Positions 52,816 through 62,010 of a stretch of 64,000 bases of DNA are shown piece after piece (the first letter of the stretch is position 1; each line of letters begins with the position of its first letter). The notes beneath the pieces are model-generated. The model was not told where the DNA came from and searched no databases. It worked only from the letters and a program-made list of their open reading frames with translations. The position numbers were made by a program, and so were the translations under genes. Source of the stretch: Novosphingobium sp. G106 (GTDB lineage Bacteria; Pseudomonadota; Alphaproteobacteria; Sphingomonadales; Sphingomonadaceae); NCBI RefSeq assembly GCF_019075875.1, contig NZ_JAHOOZ010000001.1:1178001-1242000 (forward strand), given 5' to 3'.

Positions 52816-53520
52816 TCAGCGGCAGCGGATATCGTCGTTGCTGCTGCTGCGGTCGATCGATCGGCCCAGCAGCGCACCGAGCGCGCCGCCGATCAGCGTG
52901 CCGCCGACGCGGTTGCTGCCGCCGTCGATGACATTGCCGAGCACGCCGCCGCCGATCGCGCCGACGATCAGGCCGGTCGTACCGTCGTTGCGCTTGCAGT
53001 AATAGCGCCCGTCCGAACCGCGATAGACCTCGTCCTGATCGGTCAGGCGTCGTTCGGTGTAGCGCGGATCGTCGCGGTAATAACGCGAGGCGTCATAGTT
53101 CGTGGTAAAGCGGCTGCTGTCGTTGCCGTCGCGGCGCTGCCAGCGAATCTGTCGGCTGAGTTCATCCATCCGCGCCTGCAGGTTGTCGCGCCGTGCCGGC
53201 GTCATATAGCCGCGGCGAGCGTCGCTGCGGATCTGGGCGAGCCGCCGGTTGAGATCGCGCTGTTCGCTGCGGCTGAGCGAGCCGTCCTGCGCGCCGCGGT
53301 CGATACGCTGCTGGAGGAATTCGACGCGCTGGCGCAGGTCGGTCGGCGCGCCGTTCCAGAAGGCTTGCTGATCCCAACCCTGATTCGGATATCGGCCTTG
53401 GTTGGGATACTGGCTCTGGTTCGGATACTGGCCTTGCCAGCTCGGCTGCGCCAAAGCAGGCGTCGCGCTCAGCACCGTGAGCGCGACAAGACATGCGATT
53501 TTCTTTCCTGGCCCTGACAT
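52816..53520 (-). CDS. Exported glycine-zipper (2TM) protein with QYPNQ repeats
   Basis: 234-aa exported protein. A signal peptide (MSGPGKKIACLVALTVLSATPALA) is followed by the short repeats QYPNQ-S, QYPNQ-G, RYPNQ-G (residues about 31-47), a central Arg-rich helix pair with DRGAQDGSLSRSEQRDLNRR that resembles the YmgD/RcnB-like coil, and a C-terminal glycine zipper (GLIVGAIGGGVLGNVIDGG ... GGTLIGGALGALLG). The last residues have DIRC. GGAGA lies before the ATG at 53520; a longer frame is open to 53646. It is likely an envelope or outer-membrane stress protein; no exact function is known. Confidence 0.8.
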   Translation of the reverse strand: MSGPGKKIACLVALTVLSATPALAQPSWQGQYPNQSQYPNQGRYPNQGWDQQAFWNGAPTDLRQRVEFLQQRIDRGAQDGSLSRSEQRDLNRRLAQIRSDARRGYMTPARRDNLQARMDELSRQIRWQRRDGNDSSRFTTNYDASRYYRDDPRYTERRLTDQDEVYRGSDGRYYCKRNDGTTGLIVGAIGGGVLGNVIDGGSNRVGGTLIGGALGALLGRSIDRSSSNDDIRCR

Positions 53521-53715
53521 CTTTGCTCTCCTGTGATCAATTATGCGCAAAACAACGCTCGGTCTCAGGGTTTGTTGCATCCGTTGAATCCCTGAGGCGC
53601 GCGGGGTCCGGTAAGCCCCTGCCCTACGAGAACGGGCGCGGTACATGTTCCAATCATTGGCTTGGCCGGCGGGGGCTCAAGACCATAGGATCACAGGCAA
53701 ACCAAAGGAGAGGCC

Positions 53716-54798
53716 ATGTCCGCGCCGAGCTATTTTCCCCTGCCCGTCACGGTCGAGGGCGTGACCGCCGAATGGCTGACCCAGGCGCTGCGGCAGCGGT
53801 CACCGGGGGTCACCATTAACGCTTTGGAAGTGGTGGACACTATTTTCACTACTTGCTCGAAGATCCGCCTGCGGCTCGACCGGGACGCGGCGGCAGTGGC
53901 TGCCGGGATTCCCGAGCTGGTCATCGTCAAGGGCGGCTTCGAGGAGCACGCGCGCAATCTCGATCACATGCATTTGCGCGAAGTGCGGGGCTATCGCGAC
54001 GTCTATCCCGAAGTGCCCCTGCCTCACCCCGCGACCTTCTTCGCCGATTTCGATCCCGAGGCCCGCCAGGGCATCATCATCATGGAGGACCTCGTAGCAA
54101 AGGGCGTCGAGTGGTGCCACGCGACCCGGCCGCAAAGCCACGAGCAGGTCGCCCGCCGGCTCGGCGATCTTGCCACGTTCCATGCCAGGACCTGGGACAG
54201 CCCGGCAATCAAGCCTGGCGGCAAATGGGCAGACCTGGTCGACTTTTTCGAAGTCATGCAGGGCTTCTTCGACGACAAGGCTTCGGAGAAGAACTGGGCG
54301 CGGTTTCTCGGGCTGCCTCGGGGCGTGGCCGTATCGAAACGCTTCCAGGACCGGCAATGGATGCACGATGCCTGGGCCAAGGTGATAGCCTATGGCCAGA
54401 CCCTGCCCTACTGCGTGCTCCACGGCGACATCCACCTCGGCAATCTCTACATCGATACCGATGGCACGCCGGGTTTCCTCGATACCCTGGCTAGCCGGGG
54501 GCCGGCGATGCTCGAGGTGTCCTACCATATCTCGGCGGCAGTCGACGTCGCCGAACGCCCGCGCTGGGAAGGCTCGCTGGTCCAGCACTATCTCGACTGC
54601 CTCGCGGCGAACGGCACGACCCCGCCGAGCTTCGACGAGGCGATGCACCAGTACGGCGTGTTCCTGGTCTATGCCCACTTCATCTGGATGACGACCGAAT
54701 CGAAATATCAGCCGGAGACAGTGAATACCGCCAACGCTGCGCGCGTCAGCCAGGCGATGCTCGATCACGACACCGTCGGGCTGGTCGCGGCGCTGTGA
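53716..54798 (+). CDS. APH-family phosphotransferase (EcKL-like)
   Basis: 360-aa protein kinase-fold phosphotransferase. The catalytic loop HGDIHLGNLYID near residue 235 has the Brenner-type His-Gly-Asp, and a following GFLDTLASRG replaces the usual DWE/DWQ. VIVKGGFEEHARN near 70 contains the ATP-anchoring Lys. Substrates of this group range from antibiotics to coenzymes and fatty-acid-like compounds; nothing here points to a resistance role. GGAGAGG stands 6 bases upstream. It is divergent from the glycine-zipper gene and 96 bp before alkB. Confidence 0.8.
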   Translation: MSAPSYFPLPVTVEGVTAEWLTQALRQRSPGVTINALEVVDTIFTTCSKIRLRLDRDAAAVAAGIPELVIVKGGFEEHARNLDHMHLREVRGYRDVYPEVPLPHPATFFADFDPEARQGIIIMEDLVAKGVEWCHATRPQSHEQVARRLGDLATFHARTWDSPAIKPGGKWADLVDFFEVMQGFFDDKASEKNWARFLGLPRGVAVSKRFQDRQWMHDAWAKVIAYGQTLPYCVLHGDIHLGNLYIDTDGTPGFLDTLASRGPAMLEVSYHISAAVDVAERPRWEGSLVQHYLDCLAANGTTPPSFDEAMHQYGVFLVYAHFIWMTTESKYQPETVNTANAARVSQAMLDHDTVGLVAAL

Positions 54799-54894
54799 AT
54801 TCGTACGCCCGAACGTAAATTCCATTGGTTGAAGTGCGCTTGCGCAGAATCGGTCGCGGGCGCACATTCTCGGCATAAGAATGGAGAGCGAACG

Positions 54895-55470
54895 ATGCCG
54901 CCGATCGCGATGCCACCGGGACTGAAGCTGGCGCAGGACGTAATGACGCCCGCCGAGGAGACGGAACTCATAGCGCTGATCGAGGGGTCCGGCCTCGCCT
55001 ACACCCCTTACGACAAGGGCAACACGCGTAGCAGCACCTCCTATGGCTGGAAGTACGACTACGCGAACGACAGCTTCGTTCCCTGCAAGCCGATCCCCGA
55101 GGGGTTTCGCACGATCGCGGAACGAGCCGCTGCCGCCGCCGGCCTTTCCTGCGACGACTTCGCGGAGTGCCTGCTCAACCGCTACGAGCCTGGAGCGGTA
55201 ATCCAGCCGCATCTCGACAAGCCGGTTTGGGAGCACGTGGTCGGCATCTCGCTCGGCGTGCCGACGACCATGGTCTTCCGCGAGCCTGCGAGCGGCGAGG
55301 AGCGGCCGGTCGAACTGTCGCCGCGCTCGCTCTACGTGCTGGCCGACGACGCGCGATATGTCTGGCAACACAGCCTGCCGCCGATGCAGGGCACGCGCTA
55401 TTCGATCACCTTCCGCACTTTCTCCGCCGAAGGCCTGCGCCGGCTGGAAGCGTGTCCGGCGGAAATTTGA
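54895..55470 (+). CDS. Alpha-ketoglutarate-dependent dioxygenase AlkB homolog
   Basis: 191-aa Fe(II)/2-oxoglutarate dioxygenase of the AlkB superfamily, which removes alkyl groups from DNA, RNA or protein. Iron ligands His106 and Asp108 (QPHLDKP), His159 (WQHSLPP), and 2-oxoglutarate-binding Arg168 and Arg174 (TRYSITFR) are all present, with LLNRYEPGAVI before them. ATG 54895 has GGAGAG 6 bases upstream; the frame opens earlier at 54829. The pattern YEPGAVIQPHLDK is like the ALKBH-type rather than E. coli AlkB (NxYxxGxxxxxHxD), so the substrate is open. It precedes a PilZ gene. Confidence 0.88.
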   Translation: MPPIAMPPGLKLAQDVMTPAEETELIALIEGSGLAYTPYDKGNTRSSTSYGWKYDYANDSFVPCKPIPEGFRTIAERAAAAAGLSCDDFAECLLNRYEPGAVIQPHLDKPVWEHVVGISLGVPTTMVFREPASGEERPVELSPRSLYVLADDARYVWQHSLPPMQGTRYSITFRTFSAEGLRRLEACPAEI

Positions 55471-55543
55471 TCAGAAACCGTCGGTTAGCCTGCGCGCTAA
55501 CGGCTTTGAAACTTCGCGCGTCTATTCAGGGGCTTCCAGGAGG

Positions 55544-55873
55544 ATGCCTTTGACCCACCAGCCCAAGTCAAACGAGCTCGGCTGCACGCGCGGCTTCAGC
55601 GAACGCGCCGAGATCGCGCTAGTGTGCGAAGTGCGCCAGGGCATGAACCCCTGGCGGATGGCGCGGCTGGCCGACATGTCGCCCGCCGGATTCCAAATTG
55701 CACTGCTGCCGGGCGCGAGGCGCGAGGTGCCGCTCAAGATCCGCATCCCCGGGCTCGCCATGCTCACCGCGCATATCCGCTGGCAGCGCGAAAACGTCGT
55801 TGGCTGCGAGTTCGCCGAGCCGCTGCACGTCGCGGTGTTCGATCACATCGTTCGGCAGGCCACGGGCGCCTAG
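55544..55873 (+). CDS. PilZ domain protein
   Basis: 109-aa single-domain protein. The second PilZ motif is clear: ARLADMSPAGFQIALLPG (DxSxxG) near residue 45, followed by VPLKIRIPGLAMLTAHIRWQ and VVGCEFAEPL, the beta-barrel pattern. The first motif (RxxxR) is not well kept; the region reads RGFSERAE, with Arg spaced one residue wider. c-di-GMP binding is thus possible but doubtful. ATG 55544 follows AGGAGG. It is 73 bp after alkB. Confidence 0.72.
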   Translation: MPLTHQPKSNELGCTRGFSERAEIALVCEVRQGMNPWRMARLADMSPAGFQIALLPGARREVPLKIRIPGLAMLTAHIRWQRENVVGCEFAEPLHVAVFDHIVRQATGA

Positions 55874-55911
55874 CCGGAAGCGCCTCCCCCGCCGGGAGAG
55901 GCGCCAGCGCA

Positions 55912-57333
55912 TCACATATGGATGACGCGGCCGAAAGCGGCGAGCGTCGATTCGTGCATCATCTCGCTCAGCGTCGGGTGCGGGAACACGGTCTGGATGA
56001 GCTCGGCCTCGGTGGTTTCGAGCGTCTTGCCGACGACGAAACCCTGGATCAGCTCGGTCACTTCGGCGCCAATCATGTGCGCGCCGAGCAGTTCGCCGGT
56101 CTTGGCATCGAACACGGTCTTGATGAAACCCTCGGCCTCGCCCAGCGCAATCGCCTTGCCGTTGCCGATGAAGGGGAAGTTGCCGACCTTCACCTCGTAG
56201 CCGGCTTCCTTGGCCTTGGCCTCGGTCAGGCCGACGCTGGCGATCTGCGGATGGCAGTAGGTGCAGCCCGGGATGTTGCGGCGGTCGAGCGCGTGCGGGT
56301 GGACTTCGGCGTTGCCCAGTTCCTGCGCGATTGCCTCGGCAGCGGCGACGCCCTCGTGGCTCGCCTTGTGCGCCAGCCAGGGGCCGGCAGTGACGTCGCC
56401 GATCGCCCAGACGCCTTTGACGTTGGTCCGGCCGTATTCGTCGGTCTTGATGTTGAAGCGATCGTCGGGTTCGACGCCGATGTCCTCGAGGCCGATGTTC
56501 TCGATGTTCGGAACGATGCCCACCGCAGCGATGACGTGGCTGAAGGTGTCCTCGATGATCGTGCCGTCCTTGGCCTTGATCTTGACCGCGACGCCGCTGT
56601 CGTTCGCGACGATGTCCTCGAGCTTGGCCGAGGTCATGATCTTCATGCCCTGCTTCTTGAGCGCCTTTTCGAGGAAGGTGGAGACGTCGGCGTCCTCGAC
56701 GGGCACGACGCGGTCCATCATCTCGATCACGGTCACGTCGGCGCCGATGTCATTATAGAAGCTGGCGAACTCGATGCCGATCGCGCCCGAGCCGATGACG
56801 AGCAGCTTCGTCGGCATCTCGGGCGGGGTCATCGCATGGCGATAGGTCCAGATGCGCTTGCCGTCGGCCTTGCCCGTGCGCTTGGGCAGCTCACGTGCGC
56901 GGGCGCCGGTGGCGATGATGATATGCTTGGCGTTGAGCTCGGTCGTCTTGCCATCAGCCTCGACCGCGAGCTTGCCGGCACCGGTCAGCTTGCCCGTGCC
57001 CATGTGCACGTCGATCTTGTTCTTCTTCATCAGCCCGGTCACACCCTTGTTGAGCTGGGCCGCGACCCCGCGCGAGCGCTTGACGATGGCGTCGAGGTCG
57101 GCGCTGATGTTCTCCGCGACCAGGCCATAGTCCTTGGCGTGCTTCATGTTGTGGAACACCTCGGCCGAGCGCAGCAGCGCCTTGGTCGGGATACAGCCCC
57201 AGTTGAGGCAGATGCCGCCGAGCAGTTCGCGCTCGACGATCGCCGTCTTGAGCCCCAGCTGCGCCGCGCGGATCGCGGCGACATAGCCGCCGGGACCCGA
57301 ACCGAGGACGATCACGTCATATGCGTCTGCCAC
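55912..57333 (-). CDS. lpdA: Dihydrolipoyl dehydrogenase (E3)
   Basis: 473-aa flavoprotein, E3 of the pyruvate dehydrogenase complex. FAD loop VIVLGSGPGGYVAAIRAA at residues 7-24, redox disulfide GGICLNWGCIPTK near 45, NAD loop VIGSGAIGIEFASFY near 185 and the C-terminal His-Glu pair in FPHPTLSEMMHES. A GTG start at 57333 (VADAYDVIVLG) is preferred; AGGAGA lies 12 bases upstream. The gene follows the thioesterase by 4 bp and so lies in one unit with pdhC, the order pdhC-X-lpdA seen in alphaproteobacteria. Confidence 0.93.
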   Translation of the reverse strand: MADAYDVIVLGSGPGGYVAAIRAAQLGLKTAIVERELLGGICLNWGCIPTKALLRSAEVFHNMKHAKDYGLVAENISADLDAIVKRSRGVAAQLNKGVTGLMKKNKIDVHMGTGKLTGAGKLAVEADGKTTELNAKHIIIATGARARELPKRTGKADGKRIWTYRHAMTPPEMPTKLLVIGSGAIGIEFASFYNDIGADVTVIEMMDRVVPVEDADVSTFLEKALKKQGMKIMTSAKLEDIVANDSGVAVKIKAKDGTIIEDTFSHVIAAVGIVPNIENIGLEDIGVEPDDRFNIKTDEYGRTNVKGVWAIGDVTAGPWLAHKASHEGVAAAEAIAQELGNAEVHPHALDRRNIPGCTYCHPQIASVGLTEAKAKEAGYEVKVGNFPFIGNGKAIALGEAEGFIKTVFDAKTGELLGAHMIGAEVTELIQGFVVGKTLETTEAELIQTVFPHPTLSEMMHESTLAAFGRVIHM

Positions 57334-57337
57334 TTGC

Positions 57338-57721
57338 CTAGTTCTCCTGCTTGATGGGACGCGGCGCTCCCGCCTCATCCACCGCGACGAAAGTGAAAAC
57401 CGCTTCCGTCACCTTGATCTCAGTTTCTTCAAAACGATGCCGCCGCCAGGCCTCGACATTGATCGCCATGGACGTGCGTCCGACTTTGACCAGCGTACCG
57501 TAAACCGAAACTTCGTCGCCGATTTTGACCGGCGCGTGAAACTGCATGCCGTCCATCGCCACCGTCACCGCACGCCCATGCGAATATCGTGCGGCGATGA
57601 GCCCGGCGCCACTATCCATAAGGCTCATCAGCCAGCCGCCGAAGATATCGCCGTAGGCATTGGCGTCTGCCGGCATGGCCGAGACGCGGATGACGGGTTC
57701 GCTGGTTGGGCCGCCAGCCAC
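57338..57721 (-). CDS. Acyl-CoA thioesterase (hot-dog fold, YciA type)
   Basis: 127-aa hot-dog thioesterase that hydrolyses acyl-CoA. Family motifs: MPADANAYGDIFGGWLMSLMD near residue 16 (catalytic Asp in the Asn-x-x-G-D-x-F-G-G pattern), AVTVAMDGMQFHAPVKIGDE near 50 and VEAWRRHRFEETEIKVTEA. It starts with GTG directly after the pdhC stop and ends 4 bp before lpdA. Its place inside the PDH unit suggests control of acetyl-CoA or acyl-CoA levels near the complex (inference). Confidence 0.88.
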   Translation of the reverse strand: MAGGPTSEPVIRVSAMPADANAYGDIFGGWLMSLMDSGAGLIAARYSHGRAVTVAMDGMQFHAPVKIGDEVSVYGTLVKVGRTSMAINVEAWRRHRFEETEIKVTEAVFTFVAVDEAGAPRPIKQEN

Positions 57722-59083
57722 TTAGGCCAGCATACCCAGCGGCTTCTCGACGAAGTCCTTGAACGCCGCCATCAGTCGCGCACCGTCAGCGCCGTCCACC
57801 GCGCGGTGGTCGAAAGAGCCGGTGGCTGACATGACCGTCGCCACGCCGAGTGCACCGTCGATCACATAGGGCCGCTGCTCGCCCGCGCCGATCGCGAGGA
57901 TCGTCGACTGCGGCGGGTTGATCACCGCGGTGAACTGCTTGATCCCCATCATGCCCATGTTCGAGATCGAGGCGGTGCCGCCCTGGTACTCGCTCGGCAG
58001 CAGCTTGCCCGACTTGGCGCGCTCGGCGAGATCCTTGGTGGCATTGGCGATAGAGGACAGGCTGCGGCCGTCGGCGTCCTGGACGATCGGGGTGATCAGG
58101 CCGCCCGGGATCGAGACCGCGACCGAGATGTCGGCGCGGCTGTACTTGATCAGCTCGTTGCCGGCGAAAGTCACGTTGCACTCGGGCACCGCGACCAGCG
58201 CCTTGCCCAGCGCCTTGATCAGCATGTCGTTGACCGACAGCTTGACGCCCTGGGCCTTGAGCGCGTCGTTGAGTTCGGCGCGCAGGGCCATCAGCTTGTC
58301 GAGCCGGATGTCGACCGTGAGATAGATGTGCGGCGCCTGCTGCATCGATTCCGTGAGGCGCTTGGCGATCGTCTTGCGCATGCCCGAGAGCTTCTCGACG
58401 GAATGCGGGATGCGGTCGTCGAGCAGCTTGCGCGTTTCGGGGGCCATGTCCACCGAGGCGGGCTTTTCGGTCGCTGCCGGGGCCGCACTAGCCGTCGGGG
58501 CGGGAGCAGGCGCGGCCGCAGCCGGTTCTGCCTGGTCGTTGGCCGGCTTCGCGGTGCCAGCCTTGGCGCCTTCGATGTCGGCCTTGACGATGCGGCCATG
58601 CGGACCGCTGCCGGTCACGGCGGAAAGATCGACGCCCTTTTCGGCGGCGAGGCGCTTGGCGAGTGGCGATGCTAGGATACGTCCCTCCTGGTCTTTGAGT
58701 GCTATGGGGGATGCTGCAGGTGCCGCTTGCGCAGCGGGAGCGGGTGTCGATGCGGGTGCCGGCTCAGGCTTGGCTTCGGCAGTGGCGGCAGGCGCCGGCG
58801 TCTCGGCTTTCGCCTTCGGTGCTGGCGGAGCGGCGCCTTCATCCTCGCCGGTCAGCGTGGCGATGACCGTGCCCACCTTCACGCCGTCGGTACCTTCGGC
58901 CACGGCGATCGAGGCGATCTTGCCTTCGTCCACCGCTTCGAATTCCATCGTCGCCTTGTCGGTCTCGATCTCGGCCAGGATATCGCCCGAACGGACTTCG
59001 TCGCCCTCCTTGACCAGCCACTTGGCGAGCTTGCCGACTTCCATCGTCGGCGAGAGCGCGGGCATCTTGATCTCGATGGGCAT
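57722..59083 (-). CDS. pdhC: PDH E2 dihydrolipoamide acetyltransferase
   Basis: 453-aa E2 core enzyme of the pyruvate dehydrogenase complex. It has one lipoyl domain (Lys43 in ETDKATME), an Ala/Pro-rich linker (85-125), a peripheral-subunit-binding domain near 140-175 ([16 protein letters not shown] ... [14 protein letters not shown]), a second Ala/Pro linker and the catalytic domain ending with [14 protein letters not shown] (His, Asp). ATG 59083 is the natural start; the frame opens at 59206 without homology. The E1 subunits are not next to it in the window. It heads pdhC-thioesterase-lpdA. Confidence 0.93.
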   Translation of the reverse strand: MPIEIKMPALSPTMEVGKLAKWLVKEGDEVRSGDILAEIETDKATMEFEAVDEGKIASIAVAEGTDGVKVGTVIATLTGEDEGAAPPAPKAKAETPAPAATAEAKPEPAPASTPAPAAQAAPAASPIALKDQEGRILASPLAKRLAAEKGVDLSAVTGSGPHGRIVKADIEGAKAGTAKPANDQAEPAAAAPAPAPTASAAPAATEKPASVDMAPETRKLLDDRIPHSVEKLSGMRKTIAKRLTESMQQAPHIYLTVDIRLDKLMALRAELNDALKAQGVKLSVNDMLIKALGKALVAVPECNVTFAGNELIKYSRADISVAVSIPGGLITPIVQDADGRSLSSIANATKDLAERAKSGKLLPSEYQGGTASISNMGMMGIKQFTAVINPPQSTILAIGAGEQRPYVIDGALGVATVMSATGSFDHRAVDGADGARLMAAFKDFVEKPLGMLA

Positions 59084-59222
59084 GATGCTGGGGGTCCTCG
59101 GCGTTGCCTGCTTGTCCTTGCCCTGTCCTTGGCCAAATTGGCCGGGTTGAGCAAGAACCTTGGGGCAAGAACCTTGCGTAGATCGCGATTGTGACAGATA
59201 TCGCATCGACGGGGGAACGGCG

Positions 59223-59675
59223 ATGCGCGTCTATCTGGTGGTGATCGACGAGAGCGAGGAAGCGCTGACCGCGCTGCACTTTGCAGCGCGACGCGCGGCA
59301 AAGACCGACGGGACGGTCCACCTGCTCGCCGTCGTCGCGCCGCAGCCGTTCAATGCTTTCGCCGGCGTCCAGGCTACGATCGAGGAAGAAGCCCGTTCAC
59401 GCGCCGAGGCGCTGGCGACCTCGGCGGCGGGCAGCCTGCTGTCCGAAAGCGGCCGCATGCCGGTGATCTCGGTGATCCAGGGCGAAGCCGAGAAAGTCGT
59501 GCGCGACTATCTGGCCGAGCATCCGGAAGTTTCGGCGCTGGTGCTCGGCGCGGCCAAGGACGGCGGCCCCGGTCCGCTGGTGCAGCACTTCACCGGGCAC
59601 CTGTCGCACCTGCATTGCCCGCTGTTCGTGATTCCGGGGGCGTTGAGCGCCGAGGATATCGAGCGGGTGAGCTAG
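59223..59675 (+). CDS. Universal stress protein
   Basis: 150-aa UspA-like protein beginning [20 protein letters not shown]. The UspA fold strands are [18 protein letters not shown] and [13 protein letters not shown], and the late [11 protein letters not shown] motif is typical. The ATP-binding pattern G-x2-G-x9-G(S/T) is present in a relaxed form (GAAKDGGPG ... TGHL). ATG 59223 is 139 bp from the divergent pdhC start; an earlier frame at 59160 adds no homology. It runs tail to tail with rnr, 7 bp apart. Confidence 0.85.
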   Translation: MRVYLVVIDESEEALTALHFAARRAAKTDGTVHLLAVVAPQPFNAFAGVQATIEEEARSRAEALATSAAGSLLSESGRMPVISVIQGEAEKVVRDYLAEHPEVSALVLGAAKDGGPGPLVQHFTGHLSHLHCPLFVIPGALSAEDIERVS

Positions 59676-59682
59676 CGCCGCG

Positions 59683-61953
59683 CTACTTCCGTTTGCCCCT
59701 GCCCTGGTGGCGAATATTCCCCGGCCTGCCCCGTTGTCCCACCAGATGCGCGCCCTTGCGCTTCAGCGGCATCGGCTTGCCGCGCTGCTCGATCCGCGCG
59801 CCGGCGCCGTGCTCCGGCTCGAACTTGAGAGCGCCGGTCAGCGGGTTGGCCTCGGCCAGCTTCAGCCGCAGCCGGTCGCCGATCGCATAGCGCGTTCCGC
59901 TCTGCTCGCCTTCGAGCACGTGGCTCTTCTCGTCGAAGTTGAAACGTTCGGCGCCGAGCGTCGAGACCGGCACCAGCCCGTCGCCGCCCAGCCCGATGAT
60001 CGTGGCAAAGAAGCCGAACTTCTGCACGCCGGTGATCCGCGTCTCGAACACCTCGCCGACGCGGGCCGAGAGCCAGGCGGCGACGTAGCGGTCGATCGTC
60101 TCGCGCTCCGCCGACATGGCGCGGCGCTCGGCATCGCTGATCGCCTCACTGACCTTGGCAAGATCGGCACGGTCGCGCTCGGAAAGACCGGAGCCGGGCG
60201 GTAGCGATCCCTTGGGTGCCGGCTGCTCTAGGCCAAAGGAGTCGACCAAGGCGCGGTGGACCAGCAAGTCGGCATAGCGGCGGATCGGCGAAGTGAAATG
60301 GGCGTAGCTGCCCAGCGCGAGGCCGAAGTGGCCGACGTTGCGCGGGCCGTAGTAGGCCTGCGTCTGACTGCGCAGCACGGCCTCCATGATCAACGCCTTC
60401 TCGGCCTCGTCGGCGATGTCCTTGAGCAGGCGGTTGAACAGGCCCGGCGTGATAACCTGGCCGAGCGCCAGCTTCTTGTCGAAGGTCGAGAGGTAATCCT
60501 TGAGAGCGACCAGCTTCTCGCGGCTCGGCGGCTCGTGCAGGCGATAGACCACCGGCGCCACCTTGCTTTCGAGCGCCTTGGCCGCGGCGACGTTGGCGGC
60601 GATCATGAAATCCTCGACGACGCGGTGCGCATCGAGGCTCTCGCGCAACCGGATCTCGGCGATGCGGCCTTTCTCGTCGAGCATGACGCGGCGCTCGGGC
60701 AGTTCCAGTGCGAGCGGATCGCGCTGGTCGCGGGCCTTGGCCAGCGCACGCCAGGCGGCCCAGAGGTTCTGGAGGCTCTCGTTCGCTTCGCCCGCATCGA
60801 TACGTGCCTGGGCATCCTCGTAGGCAATGACTTCCGCAATGCGGACGATGGCGCGGGTGAAGCGCCATTGAGTGACGTTGCCCTTGGCGTCGATCGTCAG
60901 GTGGCAGGCTATCGCCGCCCGGTCCTCGCCCGCGCGCAGCGAGCAGACGTCGGCCGAGAGCACTTCGGGCAGCATCGGCACGACACGGTCGGGGAAATAG
61001 ACCGAGTTGCCGCGCTTGCGTGCTTCACGGTCGAGTGCGCCCCCAGGGCGGACGTAGAATGAGACGTCGGCGATGGCGACGAGAGCGCGGAAGCCACCCT
61101 CCCCGTCCGGTTCAGCCCAGATCGCATCGTCATGATCGCGTGCGTCGCTGGGGTCGATCGCGACGATCGGCAGGTGTCGCAGGTCCTCGCGCTTGGTTTC
61201 GGACAGTGGCAGCTTGGCGGCCGCCTGGGCTTCGCTCAGCACCTCCTCAACGAAGACGTTGGGGATGCCGTGCTTGTGGATCGCGATCAGGCTGAAGGCC
61301 CGCGGCGCCAGCGGATCGCCGAGCACTTCGGTGACCCGGACGCCCGAGCGCGGTGACTTGCCCGCGGGTTCGGCGAGCACCAGCTGTCCCTTCTCCGCTC
61401 CCCCTAGATCCGAGATCGGCGAGCTGTTGCGCAGCCGCTTGTCGACCGGTGCGAGCCAGGGCTTCCCCGCTCCGTCGAACTCGACCACGCCGAGCAGCTG
61501 GTCGGCCATGGCCGGCAGCTTCTTCATTGGATGGGCGCGCCAGCCCGAGCCGACTTCCTCGGTCCGCGCGAGCACGCGGTCGCCCTTGCGCAGCGCCGAA
61601 CCCCTGCCCTTTTCGATCAGCCGCAGCCGCGGCGGCACCGTGGCGTCGTCGGGTTGCCAGGTGTCGGGGATGGCGATCGCCTCGCCGTCTTCGATGTCGA
61701 CCACGCGCAGCACGGTGACGCGCGGCACGCCGCCCATGCGGTGGAAGGCGGTGCGCTTGCCGTCGATCAGGCCCTCGTCGGCCATGTCCTTGAGCAGCGC
61801 CTTGAGCTGGATCTTCTCCTGCCCATGAAGCTTGAACGCGCGGGCGATCTCACGCTTGCCGGCGGGTTCGGCCGACTGCGCGATGAAATCGAGGATCTGC
61901 TGGCGGCTGGGCAGACCTGCGGGAAGCTGGGGTTTGGCGGGCATCGACCGCAT
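59683..61953 (-). CDS. rnr: Ribonuclease R
   Basis: About 756-aa 3'-5' exoribonuclease for structured RNA. Layout: N-terminal helical domain (IAQSAEPAGKREIARAFKL), two cold-shock-like RNA-binding regions, the RNB catalytic domain from about 260 (IDPSDARDHDDAIWAEPDGE with the Asp cluster), and an S1 domain near 640-720 (VGEVFETRITGVQKFGFFAT) with a short Lys/Arg-rich tail ending RGKRK. ATG 61953 is chosen; 61974 and 61944 are near alternatives. It lies between the usp gene and proS, with a strong hairpin upstream. Confidence 0.93.
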   Translation of the reverse strand: MRSMPAKPQLPAGLPSRQQILDFIAQSAEPAGKREIARAFKLHGQEKIQLKALLKDMADEGLIDGKRTAFHRMGGVPRVTVLRVVDIEDGEAIAIPDTWQPDDATVPPRLRLIEKGRGSALRKGDRVLARTEEVGSGWRAHPMKKLPAMADQLLGVVEFDGAGKPWLAPVDKRLRNSSPISDLGGAEKGQLVLAEPAGKSPRSGVRVTEVLGDPLAPRAFSLIAIHKHGIPNVFVEEVLSEAQAAAKLPLSETKREDLRHLPIVAIDPSDARDHDDAIWAEPDGEGGFRALVAIADVSFYVRPGGALDREARKRGNSVYFPDRVVPMLPEVLSADVCSLRAGEDRAAIACHLTIDAKGNVTQWRFTRAIVRIAEVIAYEDAQARIDAGEANESLQNLWAAWRALAKARDQRDPLALELPERRVMLDEKGRIAEIRLRESLDAHRVVEDFMIAANVAAAKALESKVAPVVYRLHEPPSREKLVALKDYLSTFDKKLALGQVITPGLFNRLLKDIADEAEKALIMEAVLRSQTQAYYGPRNVGHFGLALGSYAHFTSPIRRYADLLVHRALVDSFGLEQPAPKGSLPPGSGLSERDRADLAKVSEAISDAERRAMSAERETIDRYVAAWLSARVGEVFETRITGVQKFGFFATIIGLGGDGLVPVSTLGAERFNFDEKSHVLEGEQSGTRYAIGDRLRLKLAEANPLTGALKFEPEHGAGARIEQRGKPMPLKRKGAHLVGQRGRPGNIRHQGRGKRK

Positions 61954-61980
61954 GTGGCGCTTTGCGGCGGGCAAAGCAAC

Positions 61981-62006
61981 TGCTCCCCCGCGCAGGCGGG
62001 GGAGCA
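61981..62006. terminator. Strong hairpin between proS and rnr
   Basis: TGCTCCCCCGC, loop GCAG, GCGGGGGAGCA: an 11-bp perfect stem 4 bp after the proS stop on the leftward strand. The following bases (GTTGCTTTG) have no T run, so it is a weak intrinsic terminator, or an mRNA-stabilising hairpin between proS and rnr. The core CCCCCGC/GCGGGGG is the same as in the hairpin at 48459-48476. Confidence 0.55.
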
Positions 62007-62010
62007 GAAC

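Noticed and set aside
53350..53440. CRISPR-like repeat pattern
   Set aside because: The short repeats encode QYPNQ units in an exported protein and have no spacers; no CRISPR array or cas gene is present in the window.
55624..57354. A 576-codon plus-strand open frame rich in Asp, Leu and Val
   Set aside because: It is antisense to lpdA. The periodic Asp/Val content comes from reading GC-rich codons backwards.
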